Source: an uncultured Porphyromonadaceae bacterium (lineage in GTDB: Bacteria; Bacteroidota; Bacteroidia; Bacteroidales; Muribaculaceae). From it: a stretch of 64,000 bases of DNA. The notes under the pieces were generated by a model. The model was not told where the DNA came from and did not search any database. It saw nothing but the letters and a program-made list of their open reading frames with translations. The stretch's first letter is position 1. Each line of letters opens with the position of its first letter. This document shows, piece by piece, positions 1 through 9,870 of this stretch. The stretch covers positions 26,134 through 90,133 of the forward strand of contig CAMWXJ010000012.1 of the NCBI GenBank assembly GCA_947178215.1. Reading direction: 5' to 3'. The position numbers were made by a program, and so were the translations under genes.

Positions 1-1
1 C

Positions 2-1441
2 TCATATCTCGAAGTACACCGTCTGCGCGACACATTTCCCGACGCCCCGGTGCTCGCCCTCACAGCGTCGGCCACACCCGAAGTGGCCGACGACATACGC
101 CGTCGCCTCGCTTTCCGTCCCGGCCACGTCACATTCTCGGCCACATTCGCAAGGCCAAATATATCATATATAGTGAGGCGGGCCGACCACAAGGACGAGA
201 TGTTGCTGCGCGTGCTCCGCTCGACACAGGGCTCGGCGATAGTCTACGTACGCTCGCGGCGGCGCACGCGCGAACTGTCGCAGATAATCACCGACGCCGG
301 CATATCGGCCGAGTATTATCATGCCGGCCTCGACCCCGACAATAAGAACGATCGCCAGGACCGCTGGAAGAAAGGGGAGGTGAGGGTAATGGTCGCCACA
401 AACGCTTTCGGCATGGGCATTGACAAGCCCGACGTACGCACGGTGGTGCATTTCGACCTCCCGTCGTCGCTTGAAGAGTATTATCAGGAGAGCGGACGCG
501 CCGGGCGCGACGGCCTACCGTCGTGGGCCGTAGTAATCGTATCGGCTCACGACAAAGCCACTCTCTCGCGCCGCCTCAACGAGGCTTTTCCCGACAAAGA
601 GGTCATACGCCGCGTCTACGAGCTCGCCGGCAACTTCCTCAACGTAGCGGTAGGCACAGGCGCCGGCCGCCTGTTCGAATTCAATTTCCCGCTGTTCTGC
701 TCCACCTACAAGTTGCAGCCGCTGATAGCCCACAACTCGCTCCAACTGCTCTCGCGCGCCGGATATATCGACTATATCGACGAGACAACCACACGCTCGC
801 GTGCCATGGTAGTAATGGACAAGCACGAGCTCTACGCGCTACGCATCGGTGCCGACGCCGATGCCGTGCTTCAGACACTGCTGCGCAACTACACCGGCCT
901 TTTCGCCGATTTTGTGTATATATCCGAGAGCCTGATAGCGCGCTCTACGGGGCTTACCGAACAGCGCACATACGAGGCGCTGCTTGAATTGCGCCGCGAG
1001 GGAGCGGTGAGCTACGTGCCACGCACCACCACGCCGTTTCTGCTCTATACCACCTCACGCGAGCTCCCGCGATACATACAGCTCCCGCTGGCGGTATACG
1101 AGGAGCAGCGCGAGCGTATGGCCCGACGGCTCGAAGCCATGAAAGGATTTGCGTTCGACGACACCCGCTGCCGCGTGGGCGCCATGCTCGAATATTTCGG
1201 CGAAAGCGACACAGCCGACTGCGGCAAATGCGACGTGTGCCGCTCGCGGCGCATCGTTGAGCCTGACTATGAGGCAATAGCGCGACGCATCAACAGTCTA
1301 CTCGAAAGCGGACCGCAGAGCGTAGCACAGTTGGCCGCCTCACTCGGCATCGCTGCCCTCACGGTAGCCGAAGCGAGCCGCCTGCTGCTCGACCGTGGCG
1401 CCGCACGTCTCGACACAGCCGGAACGTTAGCCCGCGTATAG
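2..1441 (+). CDS. recQ: ATP-dependent DNA helicase RecQ, C-terminal part (truncated by window start)
   Basis: Frame is open from base 2 (SYLEVHRLRDTFPDAPVLALTASATPEV); helicase C motifs GSAIVYVRSRRRT, ATNAFGMGIDKPDVRTVVHFDLPSSLEEYYQESGRAGRDG; Zn-binding Cys cluster CRVGAMLEYFGESDTADCGKCDVCR. Confidence 0.95.
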   Translation, partial: SYLEVHRLRDTFPDAPVLALTASATPEVADDIRRRLAFRPGHVTFSATFARPNISYIVRRADHKDEMLLRVLRSTQGSAIVYVRSRRRTRELSQIITDAGISAEYYHAGLDPDNKNDRQDRWKKGEVRVMVATNAFGMGIDKPDVRTVVHFDLPSSLEEYYQESGRAGRDGLPSWAVVIVSAHDKATLSRRLNEAFPDKEVIRRVYELAGNFLNVAVGTGAGRLFEFNFPLFCSTYKLQPLIAHNSLQLLSRAGYIDYIDETTTRSRAMVVMDKHELYALRIGADADAVLQTLLRNYTGLFADFVYISESLIARSTGLTEQRTYEALLELRREGAVSYVPRTTTPFLLYTTSRELPRYIQLPLAVYEEQRERMARRLEAMKGFAFDDTRCRVGAMLEYFGESDTADCGKCDVCRSRRIVEPDYEAIARRINSLLESGPQSVAQLAASLGIAALTVAEASRLLLDRGAARLDTAGTLARV

Positions 1442-1459
1442 ACCCATTAAACTGATATA

Positions 1460-3904
1460 TCAGTTGATTACAGCTATTTTAGCCACCGAGCCTGAGGGCG
1501 AGGCAACATCCATGCCGGTGCGGGAGGCAAGTATGTGATATATGCCGGATTTTACCCGTCGACCTCCCATGTCGGTGACCGGCCAGCGACACATGCCCCC
1601 CTCTGAGCGGCCCTGCCACACCACATGGCCGCCAGCGTCGGCTATTTTCACGAGCGAACCCTCCATAAGTCCGGTTATGGTGACATCGCCGGAATAATCT
1701 GGGCGAACAGGATTGGGATAAGCAAGAATATCGTAGGCCTCCAAAGCGGGCGAGGCGTCGGACTCATACTCCACCAGACCGTAAGCACTACCGAAATATA
1801 CAGAATTTGTGAGCGGCGCTACGTAGGCCGACATGACGCGATTAGACGGGAGAGGGGAGTTTGACGCATTGAACGATGCAATTATCTCGTCGCCGCGAGG
1901 CGAGACAAGAAACACGCCCGAGCCGTCGGTCGTGAGCCACTTGCGGTCGGCATGGTCCACAGCTATGCTGTAAACCAGATCGGTTTCAAGCAGATAATCG
2001 GCCGAGTTAGTACCGTCGCGCCGTGGTACTTTGAGGCGGTTGACGGTCATCGACGGCTCTATGGCCCGCGTCGGGTCGGTAATCTCCACCACGCCGCCGT
2101 TGGTGCCGAGCCACACACGTCCGTCGCGGTCCTCAGCGAGCGCCGAATGACGCTCAGGCGCCAACGTGCGGCCATCCTGGTCGGTAAGGCTTTCCCACAC
2201 CATTACACGGTCATCGGTGAGATCGTCGAATGTGCCGCGTGTGTCGATTGCCACGAGCACCGGACTGACATTGGAATCGGTGATGAAAATCATGCCCGTC
2301 TTGGCGCAGTGGAGCGTAATCACATCCTTACCCGAAGAGTAGCCGGGAATATTTACGACGTACCAGTCAGCGGCGGTGACCTCCGACGGGTCACGACGAC
2401 GCTTGTCAGCAGGGAGCACGGCAATGCCCGACGTGCCGTCGCCCGTATGACTCGCCACCCACATGTTGCCTCCGCGGTCGAAGCTCACGTCATATACGCG
2501 GCAACCCCATTGCGGCACGAAAGGAGCGTTGTCTTGGTCGTAGCGCCCGGCGAACTTGCCGGAAGTGATGCGGTAAAGGCCGTCGTTGCCCGTACAGAGC
2601 CAATAGGTATCAGGGTCATCGGGATCCTCGGCCAGACGCACAGGGGCGACGGGATAAGGCCCGAAACGCTTCTGGGCGTCGGCGATATCGACTTTGGCCT
2701 CGACACCGGATGCCGAGACATCGGTAAAACGGCCGTCGGCGTCGAGCCGCGAAGTGGTCTGAATGGTGCTCAGGCCCTCGTCGCTGTAACCGAAGCGGTA
2801 GTTCGTAGGGCCGAGATTGGTGAGATAGGCCCGTCCGTCGGAGGCGGGTATTATGTAGGCCACACTCTTTACGCTCAGTGCTTCGGGCTTCACACGCTCC
2901 GACCTCACTGTCCAGCCCGAGCCGGGAGTGTAGCCGTAGCAGGCGAAGCCGTCGGGCCCGGCGGCATATATGGCATCGGTGCTACCGGCGCACGCTATGG
3001 CGTCGCCGGAGGCAATATCTTCGTGGAGCGCAGCCAACTCCGAGGTGCGGCCGTCGGCGTCAATCCCATAGAGGCGGCCGTCGGCCACATACCTCACAGC
3101 CCCCTCCGGCGTGAATATGAGCGGCTGCGCGGAGCGATAGCCGTTGTCTACGGAAGCCGACCCGTATATGCGGCTGCAATCGGCGGGAAAAGTGATGGTC
3201 ATGAGACATTCGCGCGAGGTCACGGCGCGGCGCATAAGCAGGCGTGTGGGCGACAGGGCAGTCATCTCGGCCACGTCGCTCCACGGCGTCATCACGGTGA
3301 AGTCGGCTATCGATGATATGCGTTTGCCGCGCGGCAGCGAGCGCACGGCACCGTCATGCTTTATTATGATATGCGTGGGGGTGAGCGCCACACCCTCGAC
3401 TCCCGACGGATATATGCCCGACGCGAGAGTCTCGCCCCGCGACGCATCAAGCATCACCAGCCCAAACTGCGTGGCGACATAAACGGTGTCGCCTGCAAAT
3501 GCCACATCATTAATCGCGCGCGCCGTTCCCACGGTCGACGCGTTGGCTATGTCGGGGAGATTGATGACACGCTCCGGCGACGACGCGCCGTCGAGCAGAT
3601 CGATGTTGCCGTCGGCATAGGCTATAAGCAGGCGGTCGCCCTCATAATCATAGAAAATGTTGTCGATGTCGGCCGATGACGAAAGCAGATTGTCGGTCGT
3701 ATAGCTCAGGCGTTCGTCGCGCTCCTTGTCGTAGCCGAACAGGGAGCCTCCGGCCAGATAATAGACATCTGTGGCGGTCTCCACAGCGCGGGTTACCGGG
3801 CGCGAGAACACAGGATGTACCGTCCAGCGGTCGGCGGCGCTGACTATTGTTGTCGATACTGTGAGGAGAGCGAGAAGAGAAGTGATATGACAGCGAAAGT
3901 TCAT
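1460..3904 (-). CDS. porZ: Type IX secretion system protein PorZ-like (two-component-regulator-type beta-propeller with C-terminal sorting-like domain)
   Basis: Signal peptide MNFRCHITSLLALLTVSTTIVSA; N-terminus WTVHPVFSRPVTRAVETATDVYYLAGGSLFGYDKE; propeller repeats DRDGRVWLGTNGGVVEI; C-terminal YPNPVRPDYSGDVTI...GIYHILASR. Start moved to internal Met at 3904. Confidence 0.8.
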   Translation of the reverse strand: MNFRCHITSLLALLTVSTTIVSAADRWTVHPVFSRPVTRAVETATDVYYLAGGSLFGYDKERDERLSYTTDNLLSSSADIDNIFYDYEGDRLLIAYADGNIDLLDGASSPERVINLPDIANASTVGTARAINDVAFAGDTVYVATQFGLVMLDASRGETLASGIYPSGVEGVALTPTHIIIKHDGAVRSLPRGKRISSIADFTVMTPWSDVAEMTALSPTRLLMRRAVTSRECLMTITFPADCSRIYGSASVDNGYRSAQPLIFTPEGAVRYVADGRLYGIDADGRTSELAALHEDIASGDAIACAGSTDAIYAAGPDGFACYGYTPGSGWTVRSERVKPEALSVKSVAYIIPASDGRAYLTNLGPTNYRFGYSDEGLSTIQTTSRLDADGRFTDVSASGVEAKVDIADAQKRFGPYPVAPVRLAEDPDDPDTYWLCTGNDGLYRITSGKFAGRYDQDNAPFVPQWGCRVYDVSFDRGGNMWVASHTGDGTSGIAVLPADKRRRDPSEVTAADWYVVNIPGYSSGKDVITLHCAKTGMIFITDSNVSPVLVAIDTRGTFDDLTDDRVMVWESLTDQDGRTLAPERHSALAEDRDGRVWLGTNGGVVEITDPTRAIEPSMTVNRLKVPRRDGTNSADYLLETDLVYSIAVDHADRKWLTTDGSGVFLVSPRGDEIIASFNASNSPLPSNRVMSAYVAPLTNSVYFGSAYGLVEYESDASPALEAYDILAYPNPVRPDYSGDVTITGLMEGSLVKIADAGGHVVWQGRSEGGMCRWPVTDMGGRRVKSGIYHILASRTGMDVASPSGSVAKIAVIN

Positions 3905-3914
3905 AAACAGGGGT

Positions 3915-4526
3915 TCAGCGCAGGAGATAGTCGGCCAGAGCACGTATGGCGCGTCCTCGATGCGAAATGGCATTCTTGGCCTCCTGGTTCATCTCCGCAA
4001 AGGTAAGACCCGGAGCCTCGAAAGGCGCAAACACGGGGTCGTAGCCGAAGCCTCCGTGCCCGAGCTGACGGGTGGTGATGATGCCTTCGACCTTACCTTC
4101 AAAAAACTTCACCGAGCCATCGGGGCAGGTGAGCGCCACCACGGTGACGAAGCGCGCCGTGCGGTCGTTGCGCTCTATCCCTTCGAGATTGCGGAGCAGC
4201 AATTCGGTGTTGGCCTGAGAATCGTGTCCGGGACCGGCATAGCGTGCCGAATGCACGCCCGGCGCGCCGCCGAGAGCATCGACAAGCAGCCCCGTGTCAT
4301 CGGCTATGCAGTCGAATCCGTAATGCTCTTTCACATATCGCGCCTTTATCTCGGCATTGCCTGCAAGAGTCATGGCTGTCTCCGGAATATCCTCGAAACA
4401 GCCTATGTCGGCAAGCCCCTTGACTGTAAAGTTGCGCGACAGTATGGCGCGTATCTCAGAGAGTTTGTGGGCATTATTGGTAGCTACCACGAGAACAGGC
4501 AGCGAGTTGTCGTTAAAGTCGGGCAT
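3915..4526 (-). CDS. rdgB: Non-canonical purine NTP pyrophosphatase, RdgB/HAM1 family
   Basis: LPVLVVATNNAHKLSEIRAIL, DDTGLLVDALGGAPGVHSARYAG, GFGYDPVFAP, KNAISHRGRA. Confidence 0.95.
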   Translation of the reverse strand: MPDFNDNSLPVLVVATNNAHKLSEIRAILSRNFTVKGLADIGCFEDIPETAMTLAGNAEIKARYVKEHYGFDCIADDTGLLVDALGGAPGVHSARYAGPGHDSQANTELLLRNLEGIERNDRTARFVTVVALTCPDGSVKFFEGKVEGIITTRQLGHGGFGYDPVFAPFEAPGLTFAEMNQEAKNAISHRGRAIRALADYLLR

Positions 4527-4678
4527 TTGGCTATATAACGTTGGTGAGTGATTATTATTGTAATGGCGCGCTCGCTCTTGAAAAGAGCGTGATGTTCCTT
4601 ATGCGATAACAAGTTCGCAAACGAGAGTGTTGTAGGCCTAAATAATTAGGCACGTCGTAGGATTCCGGAGTTATTGTG

Positions 4679-6352
4679 TCAATATCTGAACGATGAACCT
4701 CCGAGAAATTCGCGCAGCAACGAGGTGGAGGGGATAAACTCGGGCGAAATTGGGGTGAAGTAGCTCAGGAACTTGCGCAGACGGTAAGCCTCGGAATACT
4801 CGGGGATATCGCGGGGCACGGCTTCCAGCACTTTCTCGGCCTGCTCCTTGATGACGGCGAGCTCAAACAGAAGCGAGGAGTTGAACATGGCGTCGGCATT
4901 TTCCTGGTAGGGGAATATCCAGCGGTCCTCGCCGCGGCGCACCGAGGGCCAGCGGCGTATAGTGTCGACGGCCGACGTGCCGCGGTACTTGTGGTCGCGC
5001 ACAATACGACGGAGCAGACGGTTGTCGGTGGTGGGAATCCAGTTGTGGTCGTCGATAGCAATAGTGGTGAGCGCCGAGATGTAGATTTTGAATTTCATGC
5101 GCTCCTCAATCTGTGCGGTAAGCTCGGGATTAAGGCCGTGTATGCCCTCGATGAGCAGCACGGAGTTTTCTTCGAGCCTGATACGGTTGCCGCGATATTC
5201 GCGTGTTCCTGTCGCAAAGTTGTAGTAGGGGAGTTCGACCTCCTCGCCGGCAAGCAGCGCGTTGAGGTCGGCGTTGAAGCGGTCAAGATCGAGCGCATAC
5301 AGGCTCTCGTAGTCCCTTTCGCCGTCGGCATCGCGCGGAGTGTGCTCGCGGTCCACGAAATAGTCGTCGAGCGAAATCATCTTGGGCCGCATGAGATTTG
5401 TCATGAGCTGTATGGCGAGTCGCTTGGTAAACGTAGTCTTGCCCGACGACGACGGCCCGGCCACCAGCACTATTCGTGCGCCACCCTCCTCGAAGCGTTC
5501 GGTTATCATGTCGGCAATCGTGGATATGCGCTTGTTGTGGAGCGCCTCGGCCACGTTGATGAGGTCGGCCGAACGCCCGGCTGCCACAGCATCGTTGAGC
5601 TCGCCCACATTCGTCACGCCGATGATATGGTTGAACTCCTGATAGTCGGTGAAAGCCCTGAACATCTTCTCCTGCGCCACAGGGGTGCAGGGTGCGCCGG
5701 GCACGAGCGGGTCGCGCGGGAGCAGCAGCATTCCGTCGTGGTAGGGGAGCAGGTCAAATGTGTCAATCATGCCGGTATGAGGCGCGAGAGAGCCGTAATA
5801 TGAGTCGGCGAGAGAGTCGAGTGTGTAGTAGGTGGTGTAGAGGTCGTGGAGACTCTCTATGAGGCGCACCTTGTCGGCAAGACCCTGCTTGCGGAATATA
5901 TCGGCCACGTGCTCCGACATGCGCTCCTTGCGCACAAATTGGTAATCGGCGCGCACGAGCTCTTGCATGCGGTGACGCAGTTTTACCACCGTCTCGGGCG
6001 TGAGCGGTCCGTCGATGTCGAGCAACCGACAGAAATATCCGTGCGAGATAGAGTGTTCTATTTTCAGTCGGGCGCCCGGAAGGGTGTCGTTGACCGCCTT
6101 ATAGAGCATCATGCATAGCGAGCGCGTGTAGACGCGTCGTCCTGAGTCGGAAGCATAGGGCAGAAACTCCACCATTTTGGGGCGGAACAGGCGGTAGCCG
6201 AGGCCCTCGTTCTTGTTGTTGACGCGGGCGCATATCGCCTCGAAGCCGAGTTCGGGAGCAATCGTATTGTAGATGTCGAGCAGCGAATCTCCGCCGTTGA
6301 AGTCGATATATCGTTGCAGGTTGGTACAGTAGATTTTCAGAAGGTCGCTCAT
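4679..6352 (-). CDS. Nucleoside kinase (uridine kinase/phosphoribulokinase-like)
   Basis: P-loop VLVAGPSSSGKTTFTKRLA; ISLDDYFVDREHTPRDADGERDYESLYALDLDRFN; LIEGIHGLNPELT. Confidence 0.88.
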   Translation of the reverse strand: MSDLLKIYCTNLQRYIDFNGGDSLLDIYNTIAPELGFEAICARVNNKNEGLGYRLFRPKMVEFLPYASDSGRRVYTRSLCMMLYKAVNDTLPGARLKIEHSISHGYFCRLLDIDGPLTPETVVKLRHRMQELVRADYQFVRKERMSEHVADIFRKQGLADKVRLIESLHDLYTTYYTLDSLADSYYGSLAPHTGMIDTFDLLPYHDGMLLLPRDPLVPGAPCTPVAQEKMFRAFTDYQEFNHIIGVTNVGELNDAVAAGRSADLINVAEALHNKRISTIADMITERFEEGGARIVLVAGPSSSGKTTFTKRLAIQLMTNLMRPKMISLDDYFVDREHTPRDADGERDYESLYALDLDRFNADLNALLAGEEVELPYYNFATGTREYRGNRIRLEENSVLLIEGIHGLNPELTAQIEERMKFKIYISALTTIAIDDHNWIPTTDNRLLRRIVRDHKYRGTSAVDTIRRWPSVRRGEDRWIFPYQENADAMFNSSLLFELAVIKEQAEKVLEAVPRDIPEYSEAYRLRKFLSYFTPISPEFIPSTSLLREFLGGSSFRY

Positions 6353-6365
6353 GTGTGTTTATGTG

Positions 6366-7112
6366 TTAATGTTTTACTGATTTCTTTCGTTTGCGTGACG
6401 TGAACGCATTCCATCGTTTCATGGCTGTGGCAAACACCTTGTCGGCGTCGCGGCCCGTAGCCTCGGCGTAGGCGCGCGTGGCGGCGGCTATCTGTTCGGG
6501 GACGAAGAGTATGCGCTCCCACATCCTGTCGAGATGCGCCGGGTCATGGTCGTCGAAACGGATGCGGTTGAGGTCGACATAATAGAAGTCGAAGCCCCCC
6601 GTAGACGGATTGCGGCGAAACAGTACGTTGCCCGGCGAGAAGTCTTTCATCCACACCCCCGCCGCGTGGAGCCGCGCAATCTCGCGACCGAGTGCCGCCA
6701 TAAGCTCGCCGCAAAAATCGTGACGCTCCGGCGAGCGCATTTCGGTAAGCCCGAAAACATGTTCGGATATGAAGAAGCTGCGGCGGAATGTCAGCGCCGT
6801 GCGCTCCTCGATAAAAGCGAGCGGCGCTGGTACCAGGAAGCCGAGGCGCGTGAGCCGCTGCGAATTGGCAAACGAGCGCCTTGCTTTGCTCTTGCGTATT
6901 CGGCCGTAGACATAACGGTTGACTATGTTGGGCAGCGCAAACGACTTTATATTCACCGTGATGCCACCCGACGGAATCGTCGCCACAGTGTTGCGCTGCT
7001 TGAAGATGACGGTGGCTTCGGGAGGGATACCCTCTTTCACCACACGTTCAACGAGAGCGCGGTGACGCGCCTCTCCTTCGGGGCTGTAATAGATTGTCGC
7101 GGTCGCTTTCAT
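6366..7112 (-). CDS. Lipopolysaccharide (Kdo/WaaP-like) kinase family protein
   Basis: Kinase-like motifs GREIARLHAAGVWMKDFSPGNVLF and FYYVDLNRIRF. Confidence 0.8.
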   Translation of the reverse strand: MKATATIYYSPEGEARHRALVERVVKEGIPPEATVIFKQRNTVATIPSGGITVNIKSFALPNIVNRYVYGRIRKSKARRSFANSQRLTRLGFLVPAPLAFIEERTALTFRRSFFISEHVFGLTEMRSPERHDFCGELMAALGREIARLHAAGVWMKDFSPGNVLFRRNPSTGGFDFYYVDLNRIRFDDHDPAHLDRMWERILFVPEQIAAATRAYAEATGRDADKVFATAMKRWNAFTSRKRKKSVKH

Positions 7113-8191
7113 GCCATGAGTGAGGTATAGAAGTCGTTGAGGCGGCTTACGTTAAACCGCAAATCATATTGCGCCTCGGCCTTGACTCGCGCCGCCTTGC
7201 CGAGTTCGCGCCTCTTGTCGGGCTTGCCGGCGAGCGTGCGCAACACTGCCACAAGGCTCTCCCGGTCGGCGGGGTCGTAAAACATGGCATTGATGCCGTC
7301 CTCGCCCAACTCCCGCATGCGCTCGCACATGGCAATGATGAGCGGCACGCCACACGCCATTCCCGCCACTCCTGCCTCTACCGCCACGGCCGACTCTCCG
7401 TCGGGAATGATGAGGGCGTCGGACTTCATTATCAATTCGGGACTGAGGGCTATGTCGCCGAGCCACTCCACGCGGGCGTCTATGCCCAGCGCCTTGGCGC
7501 GACGCACAAGCGGCATAGCCTGACGCGCCTCACCCTGCCCCGCAACAACGAGCTTTACGGGTGTGTGGTGGGTCATGCCCATGGCCTCAATCACATGGTC
7601 GAGTCCGCAGCCTGTGGTGATGCGTCCGCCCCATGTCACGACGAGCTCGTGCGAGTCGTCGCCGTCAACGGCCTTGTCGGGAATCCGTATGCCCGGCGCT
7701 ATAACTTCGCTTCGGGTCATCGCTGCCACTCCCGTTCCCGACGATGCGGCGTAGCGCTCGCGGTCATATTCAGTGTGGAATATCATTCCGTCGATATTGG
7801 CGAGAGTGAAGCGGGCCGAAGGGGTATCGGGAGGCAGATGCCCCGACGACAGTTCAAGCACTACCTTTATGTCGCACCCCGACATCGACCGCGCGAGAAG
7901 CAGGGCACGCTCGGCATGGTCAATACGGTAGGTGTGGATTATTATGCGGTCGGCATCGCCGCAAAGCCTCCTCACTTTCATCGGGAAAGTAAACATGCGC
8001 ATTCCCACTCCGAAGTCCGAAGTCTGGACTTCTATTCCGGACTGCGCGGCAAGGCTGTCGGCCACGGAGCCTTTGCGCCGGAGCGCGCCCAAGGGCTGCC
8101 CCTCGCCGGCCATGAGGCGCAGGCGGTCGCATATCATCACGTCGGGCAGCGAATTATAGCCGCCGTTGTCGTAAACATCTATTATCTTCAT
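7109..8191 (-). CDS. Glycosyltransferase (GT4-like)
   Basis: VTWGGRITTGCGLDHVIEAM, KLVVAGQGEARQAM, RVEWLGDI, AVAVEAGVAGMACGVPLI; ATG overlaps upstream gene stop. Confidence 0.8.
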   Translation of the reverse strand: MKIIDVYDNGGYNSLPDVMICDRLRLMAGEGQPLGALRRKGSVADSLAAQSGIEVQTSDFGVGMRMFTFPMKVRRLCGDADRIIIHTYRIDHAERALLLARSMSGCDIKVVLELSSGHLPPDTPSARFTLANIDGMIFHTEYDRERYAASSGTGVAAMTRSEVIAPGIRIPDKAVDGDDSHELVVTWGGRITTGCGLDHVIEAMGMTHHTPVKLVVAGQGEARQAMPLVRRAKALGIDARVEWLGDIALSPELIMKSDALIIPDGESAVAVEAGVAGMACGVPLIIAMCERMRELGEDGINAMFYDPADRESLVAVLRTLAGKPDKRRELGKAARVKAEAQYDLRFNVSRLNDFYTSLMA

Positions 8192-8946
8192 GTCAGGGTA
8201 CGGGCTTTACGGTAGGCGTGGAGGGCCGAATAGAAGCAACGCCGGCTTATGGCGCGTCCTATCGTGCCGTCCATCCATCCTCCTTGACCGATATAACAAT
8301 TAATGAAGGCTTTCATCCCTTGCCAATATGGCTCAAAGGCTGAAATATGTCGCCGCGACGACACTATGCGCTCGGCTTCCAGGGCGGCATGTGCCTCCTG
8401 GGTAGCCTCATATTCCTCCGGCGAAGAGCAGCGGTAATGAAGTATGTCGCCGTCGACAGGCTCCGGCTCCACGTCATCGTGGAAAATCACACGCTCGTCG
8501 ACACCACGCAGATTCCAGTTGGCATAACGCTTGTCGAAAAGCCTCACCTGGGTGTCGGGATACCAGCCGCAGTGCTTCACCGGCTGACCGCAGTAGAAGT
8601 TGAGGCGTGAAAAGGAATATCCACGATGGCCGAAACCCTCGGCTTTGAGCCGCAGCAGACTCTCGCGCACGGCGGGCGACAGCTCTTCGTCGGCGTCGAG
8701 CGCCAGCACGTAGGTATGACCGGCAAGCGAGGTGGCATACTGCCGCTGCGCCCCGTAGCCTTTCATGGGGCGTGTCACGACACGGCATCCGCGACTGCGA
8801 CATATATCGACAGTGCCGTCGGTCGAACCACTGTCGACAACTATTATCTCGTCGGCTATCCCGGCAAGAGAATCTATACACGCACCTATATGTTCCCGCT
8901 CGTTGAGGGTAAGTATGGTGGCCGTGATGTGATGATGTAGTGACAT
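8188..8946 (-). CDS. Glycosyltransferase family 2 (WaaE/KdtX-like)
   Basis: ITATILTLNEREHIGACIDSLAGIADEIIVVDSGSTDGTVDICRSRGCRVV, VLALDADEELSPAVR, CGWYPDTQVRLFDKR. Confidence 0.88.
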   Translation of the reverse strand: MSLHHHITATILTLNEREHIGACIDSLAGIADEIIVVDSGSTDGTVDICRSRGCRVVTRPMKGYGAQRQYATSLAGHTYVLALDADEELSPAVRESLLRLKAEGFGHRGYSFSRLNFYCGQPVKHCGWYPDTQVRLFDKRYANWNLRGVDERVIFHDDVEPEPVDGDILHYRCSSPEEYEATQEAHAALEAERIVSSRRHISAFEPYWQGMKAFINCYIGQGGWMDGTIGRAISRRCFYSALHAYRKARTLT

Positions 8947-8949
8947 GGT

Positions 8950-9720
8950 AGTTTCAGTGGATTGACAACGACTTAGTAATCATAAGGCAAAAATAATCAT
9001 CATTTCCCGCCTGTGCAAATTATAATCCCTGCCAGACGTGATATTTATAGGCCGGATCCAACGAGCAGGCATTATCAACCGATGTAGACACAGGTTGTCA
9101 ACATCATGTTGATAACAGATTCAATACACTGATTTATCGCATATTGAGATGATGATAACCTGTCGACATCCATGTTTAAAGCCACAACATACCTTGTGCG
9201 CAAAGCTATGCTAACAACACCGCGGGATGAGGCTTACGCACTATGCGGCGTAAGCGTGTGAACAACTCCGCGCCTACATTGTTTATCTTCATGTTGACAA
9301 CGGTGTCAATAACTGTTGAAATCTCTTTCCATACTTTTCAACAACTCGATTTGGATATTTGGAATGAGTCGATTAAGCCCGGTCCATACCCCGGATTGCA
9401 AATAAGATAGCGCTTAATTATCGAGGCGTTTTCAGTAGGGTTATCAACTGTTTTCAGTAATTTTAGGTTATCAAAATATCTACACGCACCTGTTATCAAC
9501 ATGGTGTTTACAACAGTGCCAATAGGCTTGTATGCAACGACATGACATGAAGATAACGTGTAGATTCGTACAGTCAGAATAATGATAACCGTTTTTCCAA
9601 ATCCGGACATGTATTTTTATCACAGCTATCAACATCCATTATTATTGCTATTGGGATAAAGGTTAATTAAATTTTTTCTTTTCATAATTCTACAACAATA
9701 ACAACTATATGTCGACAACC
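8950..9720. other. Non-coding region with clustered TTATCAACA-type motifs; candidate replication origin or DnaA-box cluster
   Basis: TTATCAACC 9072-9080, TTGTCAACA 9095-9103, TGTTGATAA 9107-9115, TGTTGACAA 9292-9300, TTTTCAACA 9335-9343, TTATCAACT 9441-9449, TTATCAACA 9493-9501, CTATCAACA 9626-9634; no credible ORF; nearby genes diverge from it. Confidence 0.5.
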
Positions 9721-9870
9721 CCGCTCCCGGGCTGTACCTCGGTGCCGCTTCCCGGGGTATAGCCGTAAGACCCGGTAGGAGTCTTCACGGCCGCATCCGT
9801 CCGCGCCGCCAACTGTTTACGGAGGCTATAAGCAACCAAACAATTTCCCGCATTATTGGGCTACATACGA

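Noticed and set aside
1952-3316. 454-aa plus-strand ORF opposite porZ
   Set aside because: Low-complexity, His/Arg/Gly-rich antisense translation of a GC-rich coding gene; no recognisable domain or signal
4636-4651. GCCTAA-N4-TTAGGC small hairpin in the rdgB/nucleoside kinase gap
   Set aside because: Stem of 6 bp is short and may occur by chance
7169-8215. 348-aa plus-strand ORF opposite the glycosyltransferase
   Set aside because: Antisense shadow of a well-supported GT4-like gene
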